This document shows positions 13,612 through 24,000 of a DNA stretch of 64,000 nt, piece by piece. The DNA lies in contig JAPPPQ010000051.1 in assembly GCA_028817435.1 (NCBI GenBank), positions 62,001 to 126,000 of the forward strand, read 5' to 3'. Origin of the DNA: Deltaproteobacteria bacterium. Its GTDB lineage: Bacteria; Myxococcota_A; UBA9160; UBA6930. The position numbers and the translations under genes were made by a program. Positions within the stretch are counted from its first letter, which is position 1. Each line of letters opens with the position of its first letter. Under the pieces are notes generated by a model. The model was not told where the DNA came from, did no database searches, and saw only the letters and a program-made list of their open reading frames with translations.

Positions 13612-14310
13612 GTGCGCGAGCATTCCCCCGTCGAAGCGCTGCGGCTCGGAGGCTTCGCCGGGTTGCTCGCGCTGGCGGTGGGTTGCGCGGGGGGCGCGCC
13701 GCCGCCGCAGCCGGCAGAGCACCTGGCGCCGCTGGATGTGCGGCGCTTCGATCAGGTCTGGGTAGATCCGGCGCACCCCGGCGAGAGCTGGCGCGCGGTG
13801 ACGCTGCGCGTGAGCGAGATTCGCCTGGCCTGGAATTTGGCTGCGGAGCGCGGCTCCTATCAGGTGAACCGCAGGCGGCAGGCGCAGGCGCTGTTCGATG
13901 CCTGGTCAGAGCTGCTGCGCGCGGTTTTCGCCGAGCCCGGCTGCGTGCAGGTGATTGCCGAGCCCCGCGCGCAGAGCCTTGAGGTGGTGCTGGCGCTGCG
14001 GGATGTGGAGCTGGCCGGCCCCTCCACCCCTGCGCGCGGACTCGGCGCGGGTTTCTCCGGCAGCCGGGTGCATTTGGTGGCCGATGCCTACGATGCGGAA
14101 TCGCGCAACCAGGTGGCGCACTTCGAAGAGCGCCGCACGCTCTCGCCGGGTTTCGCCACCCGCAGCAGCGACACCCGGCTGCTGCGGGGCCTGTTTCAAC
14201 TTTCGCAGGATTTGCGCGCCCAGTTTGAAGATCTCTGCATACCCGTCCCCCAAAACGCCGAAAGCAGCGAAAGCAGCGGGGACGGGGAAGGCGGCGGGGC
14301 TTCGCGCTAG
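13612..14310 (+). CDS. Predicted outer-membrane lipoprotein, DUF3313-like
   Basis: The GTG start at 13612 follows tRNA-Phe by 36 bp; the longer track ORF would begin inside the tRNA. The 232-aa product has a lipoprotein signal (LLALAVGCAGG) and one globular domain beginning LDVRRFDQVWVDPAHPGESW, which resembles DUF3313 lipoproteins of unknown function. The assignment is tentative. The C-terminus is Ser/Glu/Gly-rich. The gene ends 3 bp before the NtrC-type regulator, so the two are probably cotranscribed. Confidence 0.65.
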   Translation: MREHSPVEALRLGGFAGLLALAVGCAGGAPPPQPAEHLAPLDVRRFDQVWVDPAHPGESWRAVTLRVSEIRLAWNLAAERGSYQVNRRRQAQALFDAWSELLRAVFAEPGCVQVIAEPRAQSLEVVLALRDVELAGPSTPARGLGAGFSGSRVHLVADAYDAESRNQVAHFEERRTLSPGFATRSSDTRLLRGLFQLSQDLRAQFEDLCIPVPQNAESSESSGDGEGGGASR

Positions 14311-14313
14311 CCT

Positions 14314-15669
14314 GTGCTCGTGAGCCGCATTCTCATCGTAGATGACGAACAGGGCATCCGGCGCTCGCTCTCGGGGCTGCTCTCGGACGAGGGCTTTGAG
14401 ACCAGCGGCGCGGCGGATGGCGAGCAGGCGCTGGCGGCGCTGCGCGAGGAATCGCCGAACCTGGTGCTGCTGGATATCGCCATGCCCGGCCGCGACGGCA
14501 TTGCGGTGCTGGAGGAACTGCGCCGGGACTGGCCGCAGTTGCCGGTGGTGATGATGAGCGGCCACGGCACCATCGAAACCGCGGTGCGCGCCACGCAGCT
14601 CGGCGCTTTCGACTTCATTGAAAAGCCGCTCTCCTTCGAGAAGCTGCTGCTGACCATTCGCAATGCGCTGGAAGCGCAGCGGCTCGCCGACGAGAACCGC
14701 GCGCTGCGCGCGCAAATGCTGCACGCCCGCGAGCTCATTGGCGAAGCGCCGGTGATGAAGAAGCTCAAGGAGCAGATTTTGCAGGCCGCGCCCACCAACG
14801 GCTGGGTGCTTATCAGCGGAGAAAACGGCACCGGCAAGGAACTGGTGGCCAAGCAGCTTCATGTGCACAGCGCGCGCAACACGGGCCGCTTTGTGGAGGT
14901 GAATTGCGCGGCGATTCCCGAAGAGTTGATCGAGTCGGAGCTTTTCGGCCACGAAAAGGGCGCTTTCACCGGCGCCATTGCGCGCAAGCAGGGCCGCTTC
15001 GAACTCGCCCACGGCGGCACCATTTTTCTGGACGAGATTGCAGACATGAGCCTGCGCACGCAGGCGAAGATTTTGCGCATTCTGCAGGAGCACAAGTTCG
15101 AGCGCGTGGGCGGCAGCGAAACCATCGAGGTGGATGTGCGGGTCATTGCGGCGACCAACAAAGACCTCGAACAGGAAATGCGCGCGGGCAACTTCCGCGA
15201 AGATCTCTACTACCGCCTCAATGTAATTCCCTTCCGCATTGCCCCGCTGCGCGAGCGCCGCGGGGATATTCCGGCGCTGGTGGCGGCCTTCGTCGGGGAA
15301 TTCTGCGCCGAATCCGGCGCGCGGCCCAAGCGCGTGGCCTCTCCCGCGCTGCGGCTCATGGCCGATTACGCCTGGCCCGGCAATGTCCGCGAGCTGCGCA
15401 ATTTGATGGAGCGGCTGGTGCTGATGACGCCGGGCCTGTGCATCGAGGCAGCCGACCTGCCGCCGGAGATTGTGGGCGGCGCGCGCCCCGCGCCGGCCCC
15501 CGCCGCCAGCCTCGATCACGCCCGCAAAGAGTTCGAGCGCAGCTTCCTCGCCGCCCGCCTGGCAGAGCACGGCTGGAATATCTCGCGGACAGCGGAGGCC
15601 ATCGGCATTGCCCGGGAGAGCCTGTCGCGCAAGCTGCGGCAGTTCGGGATTCGCGCCTCCCGGGACTGA
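14314..15669 (+). CDS. Sigma-54-dependent response regulator, NtrC/NtrX type
   Basis: All three expected modules are visible. The receiver domain has the acidic pocket IVDDE and phospho-acceptor Asp54 in LLDIAMPG. The AAA+ domain has Walker A GENGTGKE at 169-176, the sigma-54 contact loop GAFTGA at 216-221, and FLDEIADM. A Fis-type helix-turn-helix lies at the C-terminus (WNISRTAEAIGIARESLSRKL). The protein is 451 aa, the standard length, and overall resembles NtrX. No histidine kinase lies beside it, so the partner is elsewhere. The start is the GTG at 14314, or the in-frame GTG at 14320. Confidence 0.92.
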   Translation: MLVSRILIVDDEQGIRRSLSGLLSDEGFETSGAADGEQALAALREESPNLVLLDIAMPGRDGIAVLEELRRDWPQLPVVMMSGHGTIETAVRATQLGAFDFIEKPLSFEKLLLTIRNALEAQRLADENRALRAQMLHARELIGEAPVMKKLKEQILQAAPTNGWVLISGENGTGKELVAKQLHVHSARNTGRFVEVNCAAIPEELIESELFGHEKGAFTGAIARKQGRFELAHGGTIFLDEIADMSLRTQAKILRILQEHKFERVGGSETIEVDVRVIAATNKDLEQEMRAGNFREDLYYRLNVIPFRIAPLRERRGDIPALVAAFVGEFCAESGARPKRVASPALRLMADYAWPGNVRELRNLMERLVLMTPGLCIEAADLPPEIVGGARPAPAPAASLDHARKEFERSFLAARLAEHGWNISRTAEAIGIARESLSRKLRQFGIRASRD

Positions 15670-15703
15670 GGGCCCGGGGCCGCCCCCCGGCGGCCTGCGG
15701 CGC

Positions 15704-15730
15704 TTGTCAATTGCCGGGGTTTGGGATAAA
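15704..15730 (+). promoter_or_regulatory. Weak candidate promoter before nusA
   Basis: TTGTCA and GATAAA are separated by 15 bp in the 184-bp gap between the response regulator and nusA. Both boxes are 4-5 of 6 to consensus but the spacing is short. This is the only AT-rich spot in the gap. rimP, which usually precedes nusA, is absent here. Confidence 0.3.
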
Positions 15731-15853
15731 TTCCGCGCCGCTTGGGCACTGGGCCCGGGTGGGGGAAGTGGGCGGAAGTCCGCTTCTTTCTGTTTGGGGA
15801 GCCGGGGACTTTCGAGGCCCGCCAGAAAAGCGCCGCCGGAGGGGAGGCAAGCG

Positions 15854-17227
15854 ATGAACATTGCGCCGCTCACGCGGGAAATCGAGCAGATGTCCAAAGA
15901 CCGGGGCATTGACAAGAGCTCCATCATCGGCGCCATTGAAGAGGCCATTGTGCAGGCGGCGCGCCGGAAGTTCGGGCAGGAGAAGAAGTTCGAGGCGCGC
16001 TTCAACAGCGACAGCGGCGAAATCGAGCTCTTTGAGTTTCTGGAGGTGGTGGAGGAGCTCTCGAACCCGGAAAGCCACATTCTGCTCAAGAACGCGCGCG
16101 AATACGATCCCGATGCGGAGGTGGGCGACGAAATCGGCGTCCGGCGCGACACTTCGAGCTTCGGGCGCATTCTCGCGCAATCCGCCAAGCAGGTGATCAT
16201 TCAGCGCGTGCGCGACGCCGAGCGCCACAATGTCTATGAGGAATACAAGGACCGCAAGGCCGAGGTGGTGAACGGCATTGTGCGGCGCTTCGAAAAGGGC
16301 GCGCTGATTGTGGATTTGGGGCGCGCCGAGGCGGTGCTGCCGGTCAAGGAGCAGGTGCAGCGCGAGCACTACCGCCCGGGAGACCGCATCCGCGCCTTTG
16401 TGATTGAGGTGAACCAGGAGAGCCAGGGCCAGCAAATCGTGCTCTCCCGCGCCGCGACGGAGTTTCTGGTCAAGCTCTTTGAGCTCGAGGTGCCCGAGAT
16501 TTACGAGGGCGTGGTGTTCATCGATTCGGCGGCGCGCGAACCCGGCGGGCGCTCGAAGATCGCCGTGGCCTCCCGCGACGGCGATGTGGACCCGGTGGGC
16601 GCCTGCGTGGGCATGAAGGGCAGCCGCGTGCAGGCGGTGGTGCAGGAACTGCGCGGCGAGCGCATTGACATTGTGCCCTGGAACACGGATCCCGCGCGCT
16701 ATGTGTGCAGCGCGCTGTCTCCCGCGCAGGTGACGAAGGTGATCATTGACGAAGAGCGCAAGGCGATGGATGTGATCGTCCCCGACGACCAGCTTTCGCT
16801 GGCCATCGGCCGCAAGGGGCAGAATGTGCGCCTGGCGGTGCAGCTCACCGGCTGGGAGATTGATATCAACAGCGAATCGAAGATGCGCGAGATGGCCGAG
16901 TGGTTCGCCGAGGCCGTGAAGGTGGCGCCGGGCTGCGGCGAGAACGAGGCCGAGCTGCTGCTGCAGAGCGGCATTACCTCGCTGGAAGATCTGGCCGGCT
17001 GCCAGGTGGAGGTGCTCACCGGGCTGCCCGGCATTGACGCGGCTGCGGCAGAGGCGATTCGCGCCCGCGCCGCCGAGCTGGCCATTGAGAAGAAGGAGCG
17101 CGACGAACGCGCCGCCGCCGAAGCCGAGGCGGCCGCCAAGGCCGAAGCCGCCGAAGCGGCTGCCGCGCGGGCCCAGGCCGCTGCGGAATCGGCCGGGGCC
17201 GCGCCGCCCGCCGGTGGGAGCGGCTGA
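15854..17227 (+). CDS. nusA: Transcription termination/antitermination factor NusA
   Basis: NusA binds RNA polymerase and modulates pausing, termination and antitermination. Domains in order: the N-terminal polymerase-binding domain, an S1 domain ([18 protein letters not shown]), then two KH domains ([19 protein letters not shown] and [21 protein letters not shown]). A single helix-hairpin-helix-like repeat follows, then a charged Ala/Glu tail. The ATG at 15854 has a strong GGAGGGGAGG ribosome binding site. It is the first gene of nusA-infB-DUF503-rbfA-truB. Unlike most bacteria, no rimP gene precedes it. Confidence 0.96.
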   Translation: MNIAPLTREIEQMSKDRGIDKSSIIGAIEEAIVQAARRKFGQEKKFEARFNSDSGEIELFEFLEVVEELSNPESHILLKNAREYDPDAEVGDEIGVRRDTSSFGRILAQSAKQVIIQRVRDAERHNVYEEYKDRKAEVVNGIVRRFEKGALIVDLGRAEAVLPVKEQVQREHYRPGDRIRAFVIEVNQESQGQQIVLSRAATEFLVKLFELEVPEIYEGVVFIDSAAREPGGRSKIAVASRDGDVDPVGACVGMKGSRVQAVVQELRGERIDIVPWNTDPARYVCSALSPAQVTKVIIDEERKAMDVIVPDDQLSLAIGRKGQNVRLAVQLTGWEIDINSESKMREMAEWFAEAVKVAPGCGENEAELLLQSGITSLEDLAGCQVEVLTGLPGIDAAAAEAIRARAAELAIEKKERDERAAAEAEAAAKAEAAEAAAARAQAAAESAGAAPPAGGSG

Positions 17228-17239
17228 AGCCCCGTCGAC

Positions 17240-19621
17240 ATGGCAAAACGCGCTTACACCGTTGCGGATGAACTCGGCATTGCTCACGACGAGATTGTCG
17301 AGAAGGCCGCCACCTGCGGCATTAAGTTGAAGACCAAGATGTCGCTGGTCTCCGATGAGGATTTGGAGACGCTGCGCAAGAAGTTCGGCACGGCGCGGCG
17401 CGAGTCCGTGACCGAGGTGCGCTCGGAGCGCAAGGGCGGCACGGTGATCCGCCGCCGCAAAGCGCCGGCCAAGTCCGCCCCGGCCAAGCCCGCCGCGCCG
17501 GAGACCGCGCCCGCCGAAGCCGCTGCGCCCGCGCCCACCGCCGAACCCGCCGCCAAGGCGCCCGCGCCCCAGCCCACGCCGCCGCCTGCCCCCGCGCCCG
17601 CCCGGCAGCCGGCCCGCCGGGAGGATTCGCGCCCCGCGCCCCGCCGCGCCGCTTCCCGGGAAGAGGCCGCCTCTGCCGAAAGCCGCGCGAGCCGCAAGCA
17701 GTTTCGGGAGGTGGTGAATCTGCGCGAGCAGGAGCGCATTGCGCGGCAGGTCACCAGCCGCACGGCGGGGCGGCCGGCCCGGGTGGCGGCGTCCATTCAG
17801 CCGCTGCGGCGGCGGCGGCGGGATCCGCCGTCCCAGCGCAAGCAGGCGGCGAAGGCGCAGCCCGCCCGGCGCGTGGTGCGCGTGGAAGGCGAGATTGGCG
17901 TGGCCGAGTTCGCCCGGCACCTGGGGGCCAAGGCCGCCGAGGTGCAGGGCAAGCTCATGGCCTTCGGCACCATTGTGCCGCTGCATCAGGCCATTGACGC
18001 GGAGACCGCCGCCCGGGTGGCCGGCGAGTTCGGCTTCGAGGTGGAGAACACCGGCTTCCGGGAAGAGCACTATCTCGAAGCGGCGCAGGATTCCGCGCAG
18101 CCGGAAGCGAGCCAGCCCCGCCCCGCCGTGGTTACGGTGATGGGCCATGTGGATCACGGCAAGACCTCGCTGCTCGACGCGCTGCGCGAATCCGATGTGG
18201 TGAGCGGCGAGGCCGGCGGCATCACCCAGCACATTGGCGCCTACCGCGTGCGCGCGGGAGAGCGCGAAATCACCTTCATTGACACGCCGGGGCACGAAGC
18301 CTTCACGGCCATGCGCGCGCGCGGCGCGCAGGTGACCGACATTGTGATTTTGGTGGTGGCGGCCAGCGAGGGCATCATGCCCCAGACCATCGAGGCCATT
18401 GACCACGCGCGCGCCGCGGGCGTGCCGATGGTGGTGGCCATCAACAAGTGCGATTTGCCCGGCGCGAATCCGCAGCAGGCGCGGCAGCGGCTGACGGAGC
18501 ACGGCGTGGTGGTGGAGGAATTCGGCGGCGATGTGCTGGCGGTGGATATTTCCGCCACGCAGCGCAGCAACCTCGACAAGCTGCTCGACGCCGTGGCGCT
18601 GCAGTCCGAGCTGGTGGAGCCTTCGGCAGATCCGGCGCTGCGCGCGCAGGGCGTGGTGATAGAGGCGCATTTGTCCAAGGGCCGCGGCCCGGTGGCCACG
18701 GTGCTGGTGCGGCAGGGAACGCTGCGCCGGGGCGACATTATTGTGGCCGGCGCAGAGTGGGGCCGCGTGCGCACCATGACCGACGAGCGCGGCGAGGCCC
18801 TGGCCGAAGCGCCGCCTTCCACGCCGGTGCAGGTAATTGGACTCTCCGGCGTGGCCGCCGCGGGCGAAAAGGTGCACGCCGTGGAGAGCGAGCGCGTCGC
18901 CAAGGAAATCATCGCGCACCGCGCCGGGCAGCGCGCGCCGCGCGGCGCGCCCCGCCCCCGCGCCGTCAGCCTGGACGAGCTCTTCGCCCGCGCCGAGGGC
19001 GAGGGGCCCGCGGCGCTGCGGGTCATCATCAAGGCCGACACGCAGGGCTCGGCAGAGGCGCTGCGGCAGTCTCTGGCCGACCTGGGCGGCGAGCGCGTGC
19101 AGCTCGAGGTGCTGCACAGCGGCGTGGGCGGCGTGACCGAGCGCGATGTGCAGCTCGCCGAAGCCAGCGGCGCCATCATCATCGGTTTCCATGTGCGGCC
19201 CGACGCCAAGGCACGCCGCGCCGCCGAAGCGGCCGGCGTGGCGCTGCACCTCTACCAGGTAATTTACGAGGCCATTGACGAGGTGAAGGCGGCCATGGCC
19301 GGCCTGCTGCCCCCCACCCGCCGGGAGGTGGTGCTGGGGCAGGCCGAGGTGCGCGAGCTCTTCAATGTCCCCAAGGTCGGCACCATCGCCGGTTCCTATG
19401 TGACCGAGGGCGGCATTCGGCGCAGCGCGCTGTGCCGGCTGGTGCGCGGCGGGGTGCAGGTCTACGACGGCCGGTTCGGCTCCCTCAAGCGCTTCAAGGA
19501 CGATGCGCGCGAGGTGCAGTCGGGCTTCGAATGCGGCATTGGCATCGAGAACTTCAACGACATCAAGGTCGGCGATGTGATTGAGGCCTACGAGATTGAG
19601 GAGACGCCGGCCGAATTGTGA
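17240..19621 (+). CDS. infB: Translation initiation factor IF-2
   Basis: IF-2 is the GTPase that brings initiator tRNA to the 30S subunit. The N-terminal IF2N domain is clear (YTVADELGIAHDEIVEKAA), followed by a Pro/Ala-rich linker of ~100 residues. The G domain has GHVDHGKT (G1, about residue 301), DTPGHEAF (G3) and NKCD (G4), and domains II-IV end with GIGIENFNDIKVGDVIEAYE. Total 793 aa. It starts 12 bp after nusA, in the conserved order. Confidence 0.97.
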   Translation: MAKRAYTVADELGIAHDEIVEKAATCGIKLKTKMSLVSDEDLETLRKKFGTARRESVTEVRSERKGGTVIRRRKAPAKSAPAKPAAPETAPAEAAAPAPTAEPAAKAPAPQPTPPPAPAPARQPARREDSRPAPRRAASREEAASAESRASRKQFREVVNLREQERIARQVTSRTAGRPARVAASIQPLRRRRRDPPSQRKQAAKAQPARRVVRVEGEIGVAEFARHLGAKAAEVQGKLMAFGTIVPLHQAIDAETAARVAGEFGFEVENTGFREEHYLEAAQDSAQPEASQPRPAVVTVMGHVDHGKTSLLDALRESDVVSGEAGGITQHIGAYRVRAGEREITFIDTPGHEAFTAMRARGAQVTDIVILVVAASEGIMPQTIEAIDHARAAGVPMVVAINKCDLPGANPQQARQRLTEHGVVVEEFGGDVLAVDISATQRSNLDKLLDAVALQSELVEPSADPALRAQGVVIEAHLSKGRGPVATVLVRQGTLRRGDIIVAGAEWGRVRTMTDERGEALAEAPPSTPVQVIGLSGVAAAGEKVHAVESERVAKEIIAHRAGQRAPRGAPRPRAVSLDELFARAEGEGPAALRVIIKADTQGSAEALRQSLADLGGERVQLEVLHSGVGGVTERDVQLAEASGAIIIGFHVRPDAKARRAAEAAGVALHLYQVIYEAIDEVKAAMAGLLPPTRREVVLGQAEVRELFNVPKVGTIAGSYVTEGGIRRSALCRLVRGGVQVYDGRFGSLKRFKDDAREVQSGFECGIGIENFNDIKVGDVIEAYEIEETPAEL

Positions 19622-19658
19622 ATGGCAAGCCGGCGCGGGCCGGCGGCACGGAGAGGCC

Positions 19659-19940
19659 ATGGTCGTCGGCGCAGCGCGCGTTTCGTTGCAGGTGCACGGC
19701 TCGCAGTCGCTGAAGGCGAAGCGCGGCGTGCTGCGCTCCATTACCCGGCGCTTGCAGAACCGCTTCAACCTTTCGGTGGCCGAAGTGGGCGGGCAGGGCA
19801 CCTGGCAGAGCGCGGAAATCGGCTTGGCCACGGTGGCCAACGAAGCGGTGACGGCCCGCCGCCGCCTCGAAAAGGCCATTGCGTTTGTGGAGGATCTGCA
19901 CCTGGCCGAGGTGCTGGGGCAGGAGGTGGAGATTTGGTGA
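19659..19940 (+). CDS. DUF503 family protein
   Basis: This 93-aa protein carries the DUF503 pattern: VSLQVHGSQSLKAKRGVLRSITRRLQ, then FNLSVAEVGGQGTWQSAEIG. DUF503 proteins sit between infB and rbfA in many deltaproteobacteria and Firmicutes; the biochemical function is unknown, though the context suggests ribosome biogenesis. The ATG at 19659 has a GGAGAGG site just upstream. The stop overlaps the rbfA GTG start (GTGA). Confidence 0.88.
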   Translation: MVVGAARVSLQVHGSQSLKAKRGVLRSITRRLQNRFNLSVAEVGGQGTWQSAEIGLATVANEAVTARRRLEKAIAFVEDLHLAEVLGQEVEIW

Positions 19941-20314
19941 CGCGGCGGACGCTGCGCATTGCGGAGCAATTGCGCGCCGAACTGGCGCGGCTGCTGCGGG
20001 AGAAGGCGCTGGATCCGCGTCTGGCCATGGTGGTGCTGACGCGGGTGGATGTGTCGCCGGATCTGCAGAACGCCCGGATCTATTGGAGCCGCCTGCAGCG
20101 CGAGGCGCTGCCCGATGACGACGCCGTGCCCCAGGCCGACCCCGAAACCGCCCGCGGACTCGCCGCGGCGCGCGGCTTTTTGCGCAGCGAACTGGCGCGC
20201 TGTATGCCGCAGCGGCGCGTCCCCGCGCTGCACTTCCACTACGATCCCTCCATTGCCGTGGGCTCGCGCATTGCGGCCCGCTTGGGGAGTGCGCCCGATG
20301 GCGCGCAGGGGTAA
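19937..20314 (+). CDS. rbfA: Ribosome-binding factor A
   Basis: RbfA is a KH-fold factor that binds the 30S subunit during 16S rRNA 5'-end maturation. RIAEQLRAELARLLREKALDPRLAMVVLTRVDVSPDLQNARIYWS is seen as successive family motifs, and the C-terminus has LRSELARCMPQRRVPALHFHYD. The GTG at 19937 overlaps the DUF503 stop, giving 125 aa. The 3' end overlaps the truB start by 17 bp. Confidence 0.92.
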   Translation: MTRRTLRIAEQLRAELARLLREKALDPRLAMVVLTRVDVSPDLQNARIYWSRLQREALPDDDAVPQADPETARGLAAARGFLRSELARCMPQRRVPALHFHYDPSIAVGSRIAARLGSAPDGAQG

Positions 20315-21272
20315 GCGCCGGGACCGCCCCGGCCCCCGGGGCTTTCTGGTGGTGGACAAGCCGGCGGGCTGGACCTCCCACGATGTGGTGGATGCCGCGC
20401 GGCGCTGGTTCGGCGTCCGCCGGGTGGGGCACCTGGGCACGCTGGACCCCATCGCCACGGGGGTGCTGCCGCTGGGCGTGCGCGAAGCCACGCGGCTCGC
20501 GCCCTTTCTGGAGCGCGGCGAGAAGGTCTATGTGGGCACCATCCGCCTGGGCATTGCCACCGACACCTACGACGCCGAGGGCAGCGCTACCTATCGCCAC
20601 GAGGGCGCGCTGCCCGGCGAGGAAGCGCTGCGCCAGGCGCTGGCCGGATTTGTGGGCGACATCGAGCAAGTGCCGCCCATGTTCAGCTCGGTGAAGAAGG
20701 ACGGCGTGCCGCTCTACCGGCGCGCGCGGCGCGGCGAGGTGGTGGAGCGCGAGCCCCGGCGGGTGCACATTGCCCGGGCCGAGGTGCACCACTACGCGCC
20801 GCCGGAGGTGGGCATTGAGGTCGCCTGCTCGCCGGGCACCTATGTGCGCGCCGTCGCCCACGAGCTGGGAGAGCGGCTGGGCTGCGGCGCTCATTTGGCG
20901 GGGTTGCGCCGCACCCGCAGCGGGCCTTTCGCGCTCTCCATGGCCGCCGGCCCCGAGACCTTCGCGGCCCTCGCCGCCGATGGGCGCATTGCCGGGCGGC
21001 TGATTTCCCCCGAGGTGGCGCTGGGCTACCCCCGCGTTTCGCTGAGCGCCATGCAGACCCGCCTCGTCGCCAATGGCGCGGCGCTGCCGGTGGCCGAGGC
21101 GCGGGGCGATTTCGAGCGGGGCGAGCCGCCGCGCCCCGGCGCGCGCCTCTCGGCGCTGTCTGCGGCGGGCGCGCTGCTGGCGGTGCTGGAGCTGCGCCCC
21201 GACCGCCGCCTCCACCCGCTGCGGGTGCTTCCCCTCAGCGGGGCAGAGGGGGCGGGGGCAGAGGGGGCGTAG
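20298..21272 (+). CDS. truB: tRNA pseudouridine-55 synthase TruB
   Basis: TruB makes pseudouridine 55 in the T-loop of tRNAs. The N-terminus shows [16 protein letters not shown], and the catalytic Asp lies in [21 protein letters not shown]-like and [19 protein letters not shown] motifs of the family follow. The ATG at 20298 lies inside the rbfA 3' end; the track ORF begins earlier in the rbfA region. Length 324 aa is normal with a short Ala-rich tail. Confidence 0.95.
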   Translation: MARRGKRRDRPGPRGFLVVDKPAGWTSHDVVDAARRWFGVRRVGHLGTLDPIATGVLPLGVREATRLAPFLERGEKVYVGTIRLGIATDTYDAEGSATYRHEGALPGEEALRQALAGFVGDIEQVPPMFSSVKKDGVPLYRRARRGEVVEREPRRVHIARAEVHHYAPPEVGIEVACSPGTYVRAVAHELGERLGCGAHLAGLRRTRSGPFALSMAAGPETFAALAADGRIAGRLISPEVALGYPRVSLSAMQTRLVANGAALPVAEARGDFERGEPPRPGARLSALSAAGALLAVLELRPDRRLHPLRVLPLSGAEGAGAEGA

Positions 21273-21351
21273 CGCCGCGCCGCCATCTCTGGTAAGACTC
21301 GGCCATTCATTCAGTCAGCCATTCGGGCCACGGCCCCGGGGAGTTTCCCGC

Positions 21352-21636
21352 TTGAGCGAAAGCAGCGGCAACGAGGGCGCAGAGAGCGTTCGGGAAGTGA
21401 TTGCGGCCTACCGCACTCACGAGTCGGATACCGGCTCGCCGGAGGTGCAGGTGGCGCTGCTCTCCCGGCGCATTGCGCATCTCACCCAGCACTTTCAGCG
21501 CCATGCCGGCGATCACCACTCGCGCCGGGGGCTGCTGAAGCTCGTGAGCAAGCGGCGGCGGCTGCTGAAGTATCTGCGGGGCATCGCCCCCGAACGCTAC
21601 CAGGCCCTGATCGCAAGGCTGGGTCTGCGCCGCTAG
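21352..21636 (+). CDS. rpsO: 30S ribosomal protein S15
   Basis: S15 binds 16S rRNA helices 20-22. Clear family motifs: [20 protein letters not shown], then [23 protein letters not shown] chose the TTG at 21352, which has a GGGGAG site 9 bp upstream and gives 94 aa, close to the usual 89. It is followed by pnp, the widely conserved order. Confidence 0.95.
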   Translation: MSESSGNEGAESVREVIAAYRTHESDTGSPEVQVALLSRRIAHLTQHFQRHAGDHHSRRGLLKLVSKRRRLLKYLRGIAPERYQALIARLGLRR

Positions 21637-21654
21637 GAGGAAAAGGGCGGCAAT

Positions 21655-21673
21655 CCGCTCGAGGGTCGAGCGG
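21655..21673 (+). promoter_or_regulatory. Hairpin in the rpsO-pnp intercistronic region
   Basis: CCGCTCGA-GGG-TCGAGCGG forms a perfect 8-bp stem 19 bp after the rpsO stop and is followed by TTTC. In E. coli the same interval contains an attenuator and RNase III/E processing signals that control rpsO decay and pnp autoregulation. By position this hairpin could serve either role; the T-run is too short for a strong terminator. Confidence 0.5.
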
Positions 21674-21810
21674 TTTCATCATTCGAAAAAGCGCCTCTGG
21701 CATTTCACCGGGCAAACCGATTCTGCATCCCCTCCGCCCGGGAGTTTTTGCGTCACAGCGCAGGCAGCGGCGGCCCCGTCCATCCCGGCCCGCCGACAGG
21801 AGTTCCGTTC

Positions 21811-24000
21811 ATGCCCTACTGGTTCGAACCCAAGCAGGTGTCGCTCTCAATTGGCGGCCGCAACATCACCATCGAGACGGGCCGCATGGCCAAGCAGTCT
21901 GCGGGGGCGGCCGTGGTCACCCTGGACAACAGCGTGGTGCTGGTCACCGTCAACACCGCCAAGCCGCGCGCGGGGATTGACTTCTTCCCGCTCACCGTGG
22001 ATTTCGTCGAGAAGACCTCGGCGGCGGGCAAGATCCCCGGCGGCTTCTTCAAGCGCGAGGCGCGGCTCAGCGACCGCGAGATTTTGGTCTGCCGCTTCAT
22101 TGACCGCTCGATCCGCCCGCTCTTTGCCAAGGGCTTCCGGGACGAGGTGCAGGTGACCGCCACGGTGCTCGCCGCCGATGGCAAGAACCCGCCCGATATG
22201 TGCGCCTTCTACGGCGCATCGGCCGCGCTCACGCTCTCGGGCCTGCCCTTCAACGGGCCTATCGGCGCGCTGCGGGTGGCGAAGATTGACGGCGAACTGG
22301 TAGCCAACCCCGGCTACGAAGAGCAGGAGCGGGCCACCCTTGAGTTGATGGTGGCGGGCTCCCGCGAAGCGCTGGTGATGGTGGAAGGCGGCGCGCGGGA
22401 GGCCAGCGAAGCGGAACTGCTCGAAGCGCTGCAGTTTGGGCATCGGGAAATGCAGCCGCTCATCGAGGCGCAGCACCAGCTTGCCGAACAGACCGGCGCG
22501 CCCCGGCCCGCAGCGCCGCCCGCGCCCGAAGCGCCGGGCGATCTGGAAGCGCAGGTGCAGGCGCTGGCGGGCGAGCGCATGCAAGAGGCCGTGCGCATTA
22601 CCGAAAAGCGCGCGCGCTACGAAGCGCTGCGGAGCATTGAAGACGCCGCGCTGGAAGAGCTGTGCACGGCTTACCGCAACGCTCCGGCGGAACTGAACAG
22701 CCTGGCGGCGGTGGAGCAGCGGCAGCAGGGGCTGCGCGAGCTCGTCAAGAACGCCAAGGAGGCGCTGCACGCGCTGCGCTCGAAGCTCATGCGCGCGCGC
22801 ATTCTGGGCGAGCAGGTGCGCATTGACGGGCGCAGCCCCCGCGATATCCGCTCCATCTTTTGCGAGGTGCGGCCGCTGCCGCGCGCCCACGGCGTGGCGC
22901 TGTTCACCCGGGGCGAAACGCAGGCGCTGGTCTACACCACGCTCGGCAGCAGCGACGACGCGCAGACCATTGACGCGCTGCACGCGCGCACGCAGAAGCA
23001 CTTCCTGCTGCACTACAACTTCCCGCCCTTCTCGGTGGGCGAGGTGCGCCCGCTGCGCGGCCCTTCGCGCCGCGACATTGGCCACGGCAACCTGGCCGAG
23101 CGCGCGCTGCTGCCGGTGATTCCGGACCGCGAATCCTTCCCCTACACGGTGCGGGTGGTGTCGGAGGTGCTGGAATCCAACGGCTCCTCCTCCATGGCGA
23201 CCATTTGCGGCGCCACCCTGGCGCTCATGGACGCCGGCGTGCCTTTGGAAGCGCCGGTGGCGGGCATCGCCATGGGCCTGATCGAAGAGGACGGCCAGCG
23301 CGTGGTGCTCTCGGACATTCTCGGCGATGAGGACCACCTGGGCGACATGGACTTCAAGGTCGCCGGCACGCAGCGCGGCATTACGGCGCTGCAGATGGAT
23401 ATCAAGATTCCCGCCATTGACTGGAAGGTGATGGAGCAGGCGCTGGAACAGGCCCGCGAAGGCCGCCTGCACATTCTCGAGTGCATGGCGCGCGATTCGG
23501 CGGAGATTTTGCCGGGCTTTGCGGCGCGGGCGCAGCTTTCGGATTGGGCGCCGCGCATGGAGGTTATCCGCATCAAGCCGGACCGCATCCGCGATGTGAT
23601 CGGCCCCGGCGGCCGCGTGATTCGCGGCATCCAGGAGATGAGCGGCGCCAAGGTGGAGGTGGATGACAGCGGGCGCGTCTCCATCTTCGCCCCCGATGTG
23701 GAGGCGCTGAACCGCGCCCAGGCCATGGTGGACGAACTCACCCAGGAGGCCGAGCTGGAGAAGCTCTACACCGGCAAGGTGCGGCGCATCACCGACTTCG
23801 GCGCATTCGTCGAGATTTTCCCGGGCACCGACGGGCTGGTGCACATCAGCCATCTCGCCGAGGGCCGGGTGGAGCGCGTCGCGGATGTGGTGGCCGAAGG
23901 CGATGAGATTTTGGTGAAGTGCATTGACATTGACCCCAGCGGGAAGATCCGCCTCTCGCGCAGGGAGGCCCTGGCGGAGGCGCTCGCAGGCGCAGAGTGA
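21811..24000 (+). CDS. pnp: Polyribonucleotide nucleotidyltransferase (PNPase)
   Basis: PNPase is the phosphorolytic 3'-5' exoribonuclease of the degradosome. Two RNase PH domains are visible (first [21 protein letters not shown]; second [19 protein letters not shown] with [23 protein letters not shown]). A KH domain follows ([21 protein letters not shown]), then S1 ([20 protein letters not shown]). An Ala/Pro-rich linker sits between the PH domains. The ATG at 21811 has an ACAGGAG site 8 bp upstream. The stop overlaps the dut GTG start. Confidence 0.97.
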   Translation: MPYWFEPKQVSLSIGGRNITIETGRMAKQSAGAAVVTLDNSVVLVTVNTAKPRAGIDFFPLTVDFVEKTSAAGKIPGGFFKREARLSDREILVCRFIDRSIRPLFAKGFRDEVQVTATVLAADGKNPPDMCAFYGASAALTLSGLPFNGPIGALRVAKIDGELVANPGYEEQERATLELMVAGSREALVMVEGGAREASEAELLEALQFGHREMQPLIEAQHQLAEQTGAPRPAAPPAPEAPGDLEAQVQALAGERMQEAVRITEKRARYEALRSIEDAALEELCTAYRNAPAELNSLAAVEQRQQGLRELVKNAKEALHALRSKLMRARILGEQVRIDGRSPRDIRSIFCEVRPLPRAHGVALFTRGETQALVYTTLGSSDDAQTIDALHARTQKHFLLHYNFPPFSVGEVRPLRGPSRRDIGHGNLAERALLPVIPDRESFPYTVRVVSEVLESNGSSSMATICGATLALMDAGVPLEAPVAGIAMGLIEEDGQRVVLSDILGDEDHLGDMDFKVAGTQRGITALQMDIKIPAIDWKVMEQALEQAREGRLHILECMARDSAEILPGFAARAQLSDWAPRMEVIRIKPDRIRDVIGPGGRVIRGIQEMSGAKVEVDDSGRVSIFAPDVEALNRAQAMVDELTQEAELEKLYTGKVRRITDFGAFVEIFPGTDGLVHISHLAEGRVERVADVVAEGDEILVKCIDIDPSGKIRLSRREALAEALAGAE

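Noticed and set aside
15707-20491. 1594-aa minus-strand ORF opposite nusA-infB-rbfA
   Set aside because: Antisense shadow produced by GC-rich third-position bias; the plus strand encodes conserved translation factors.
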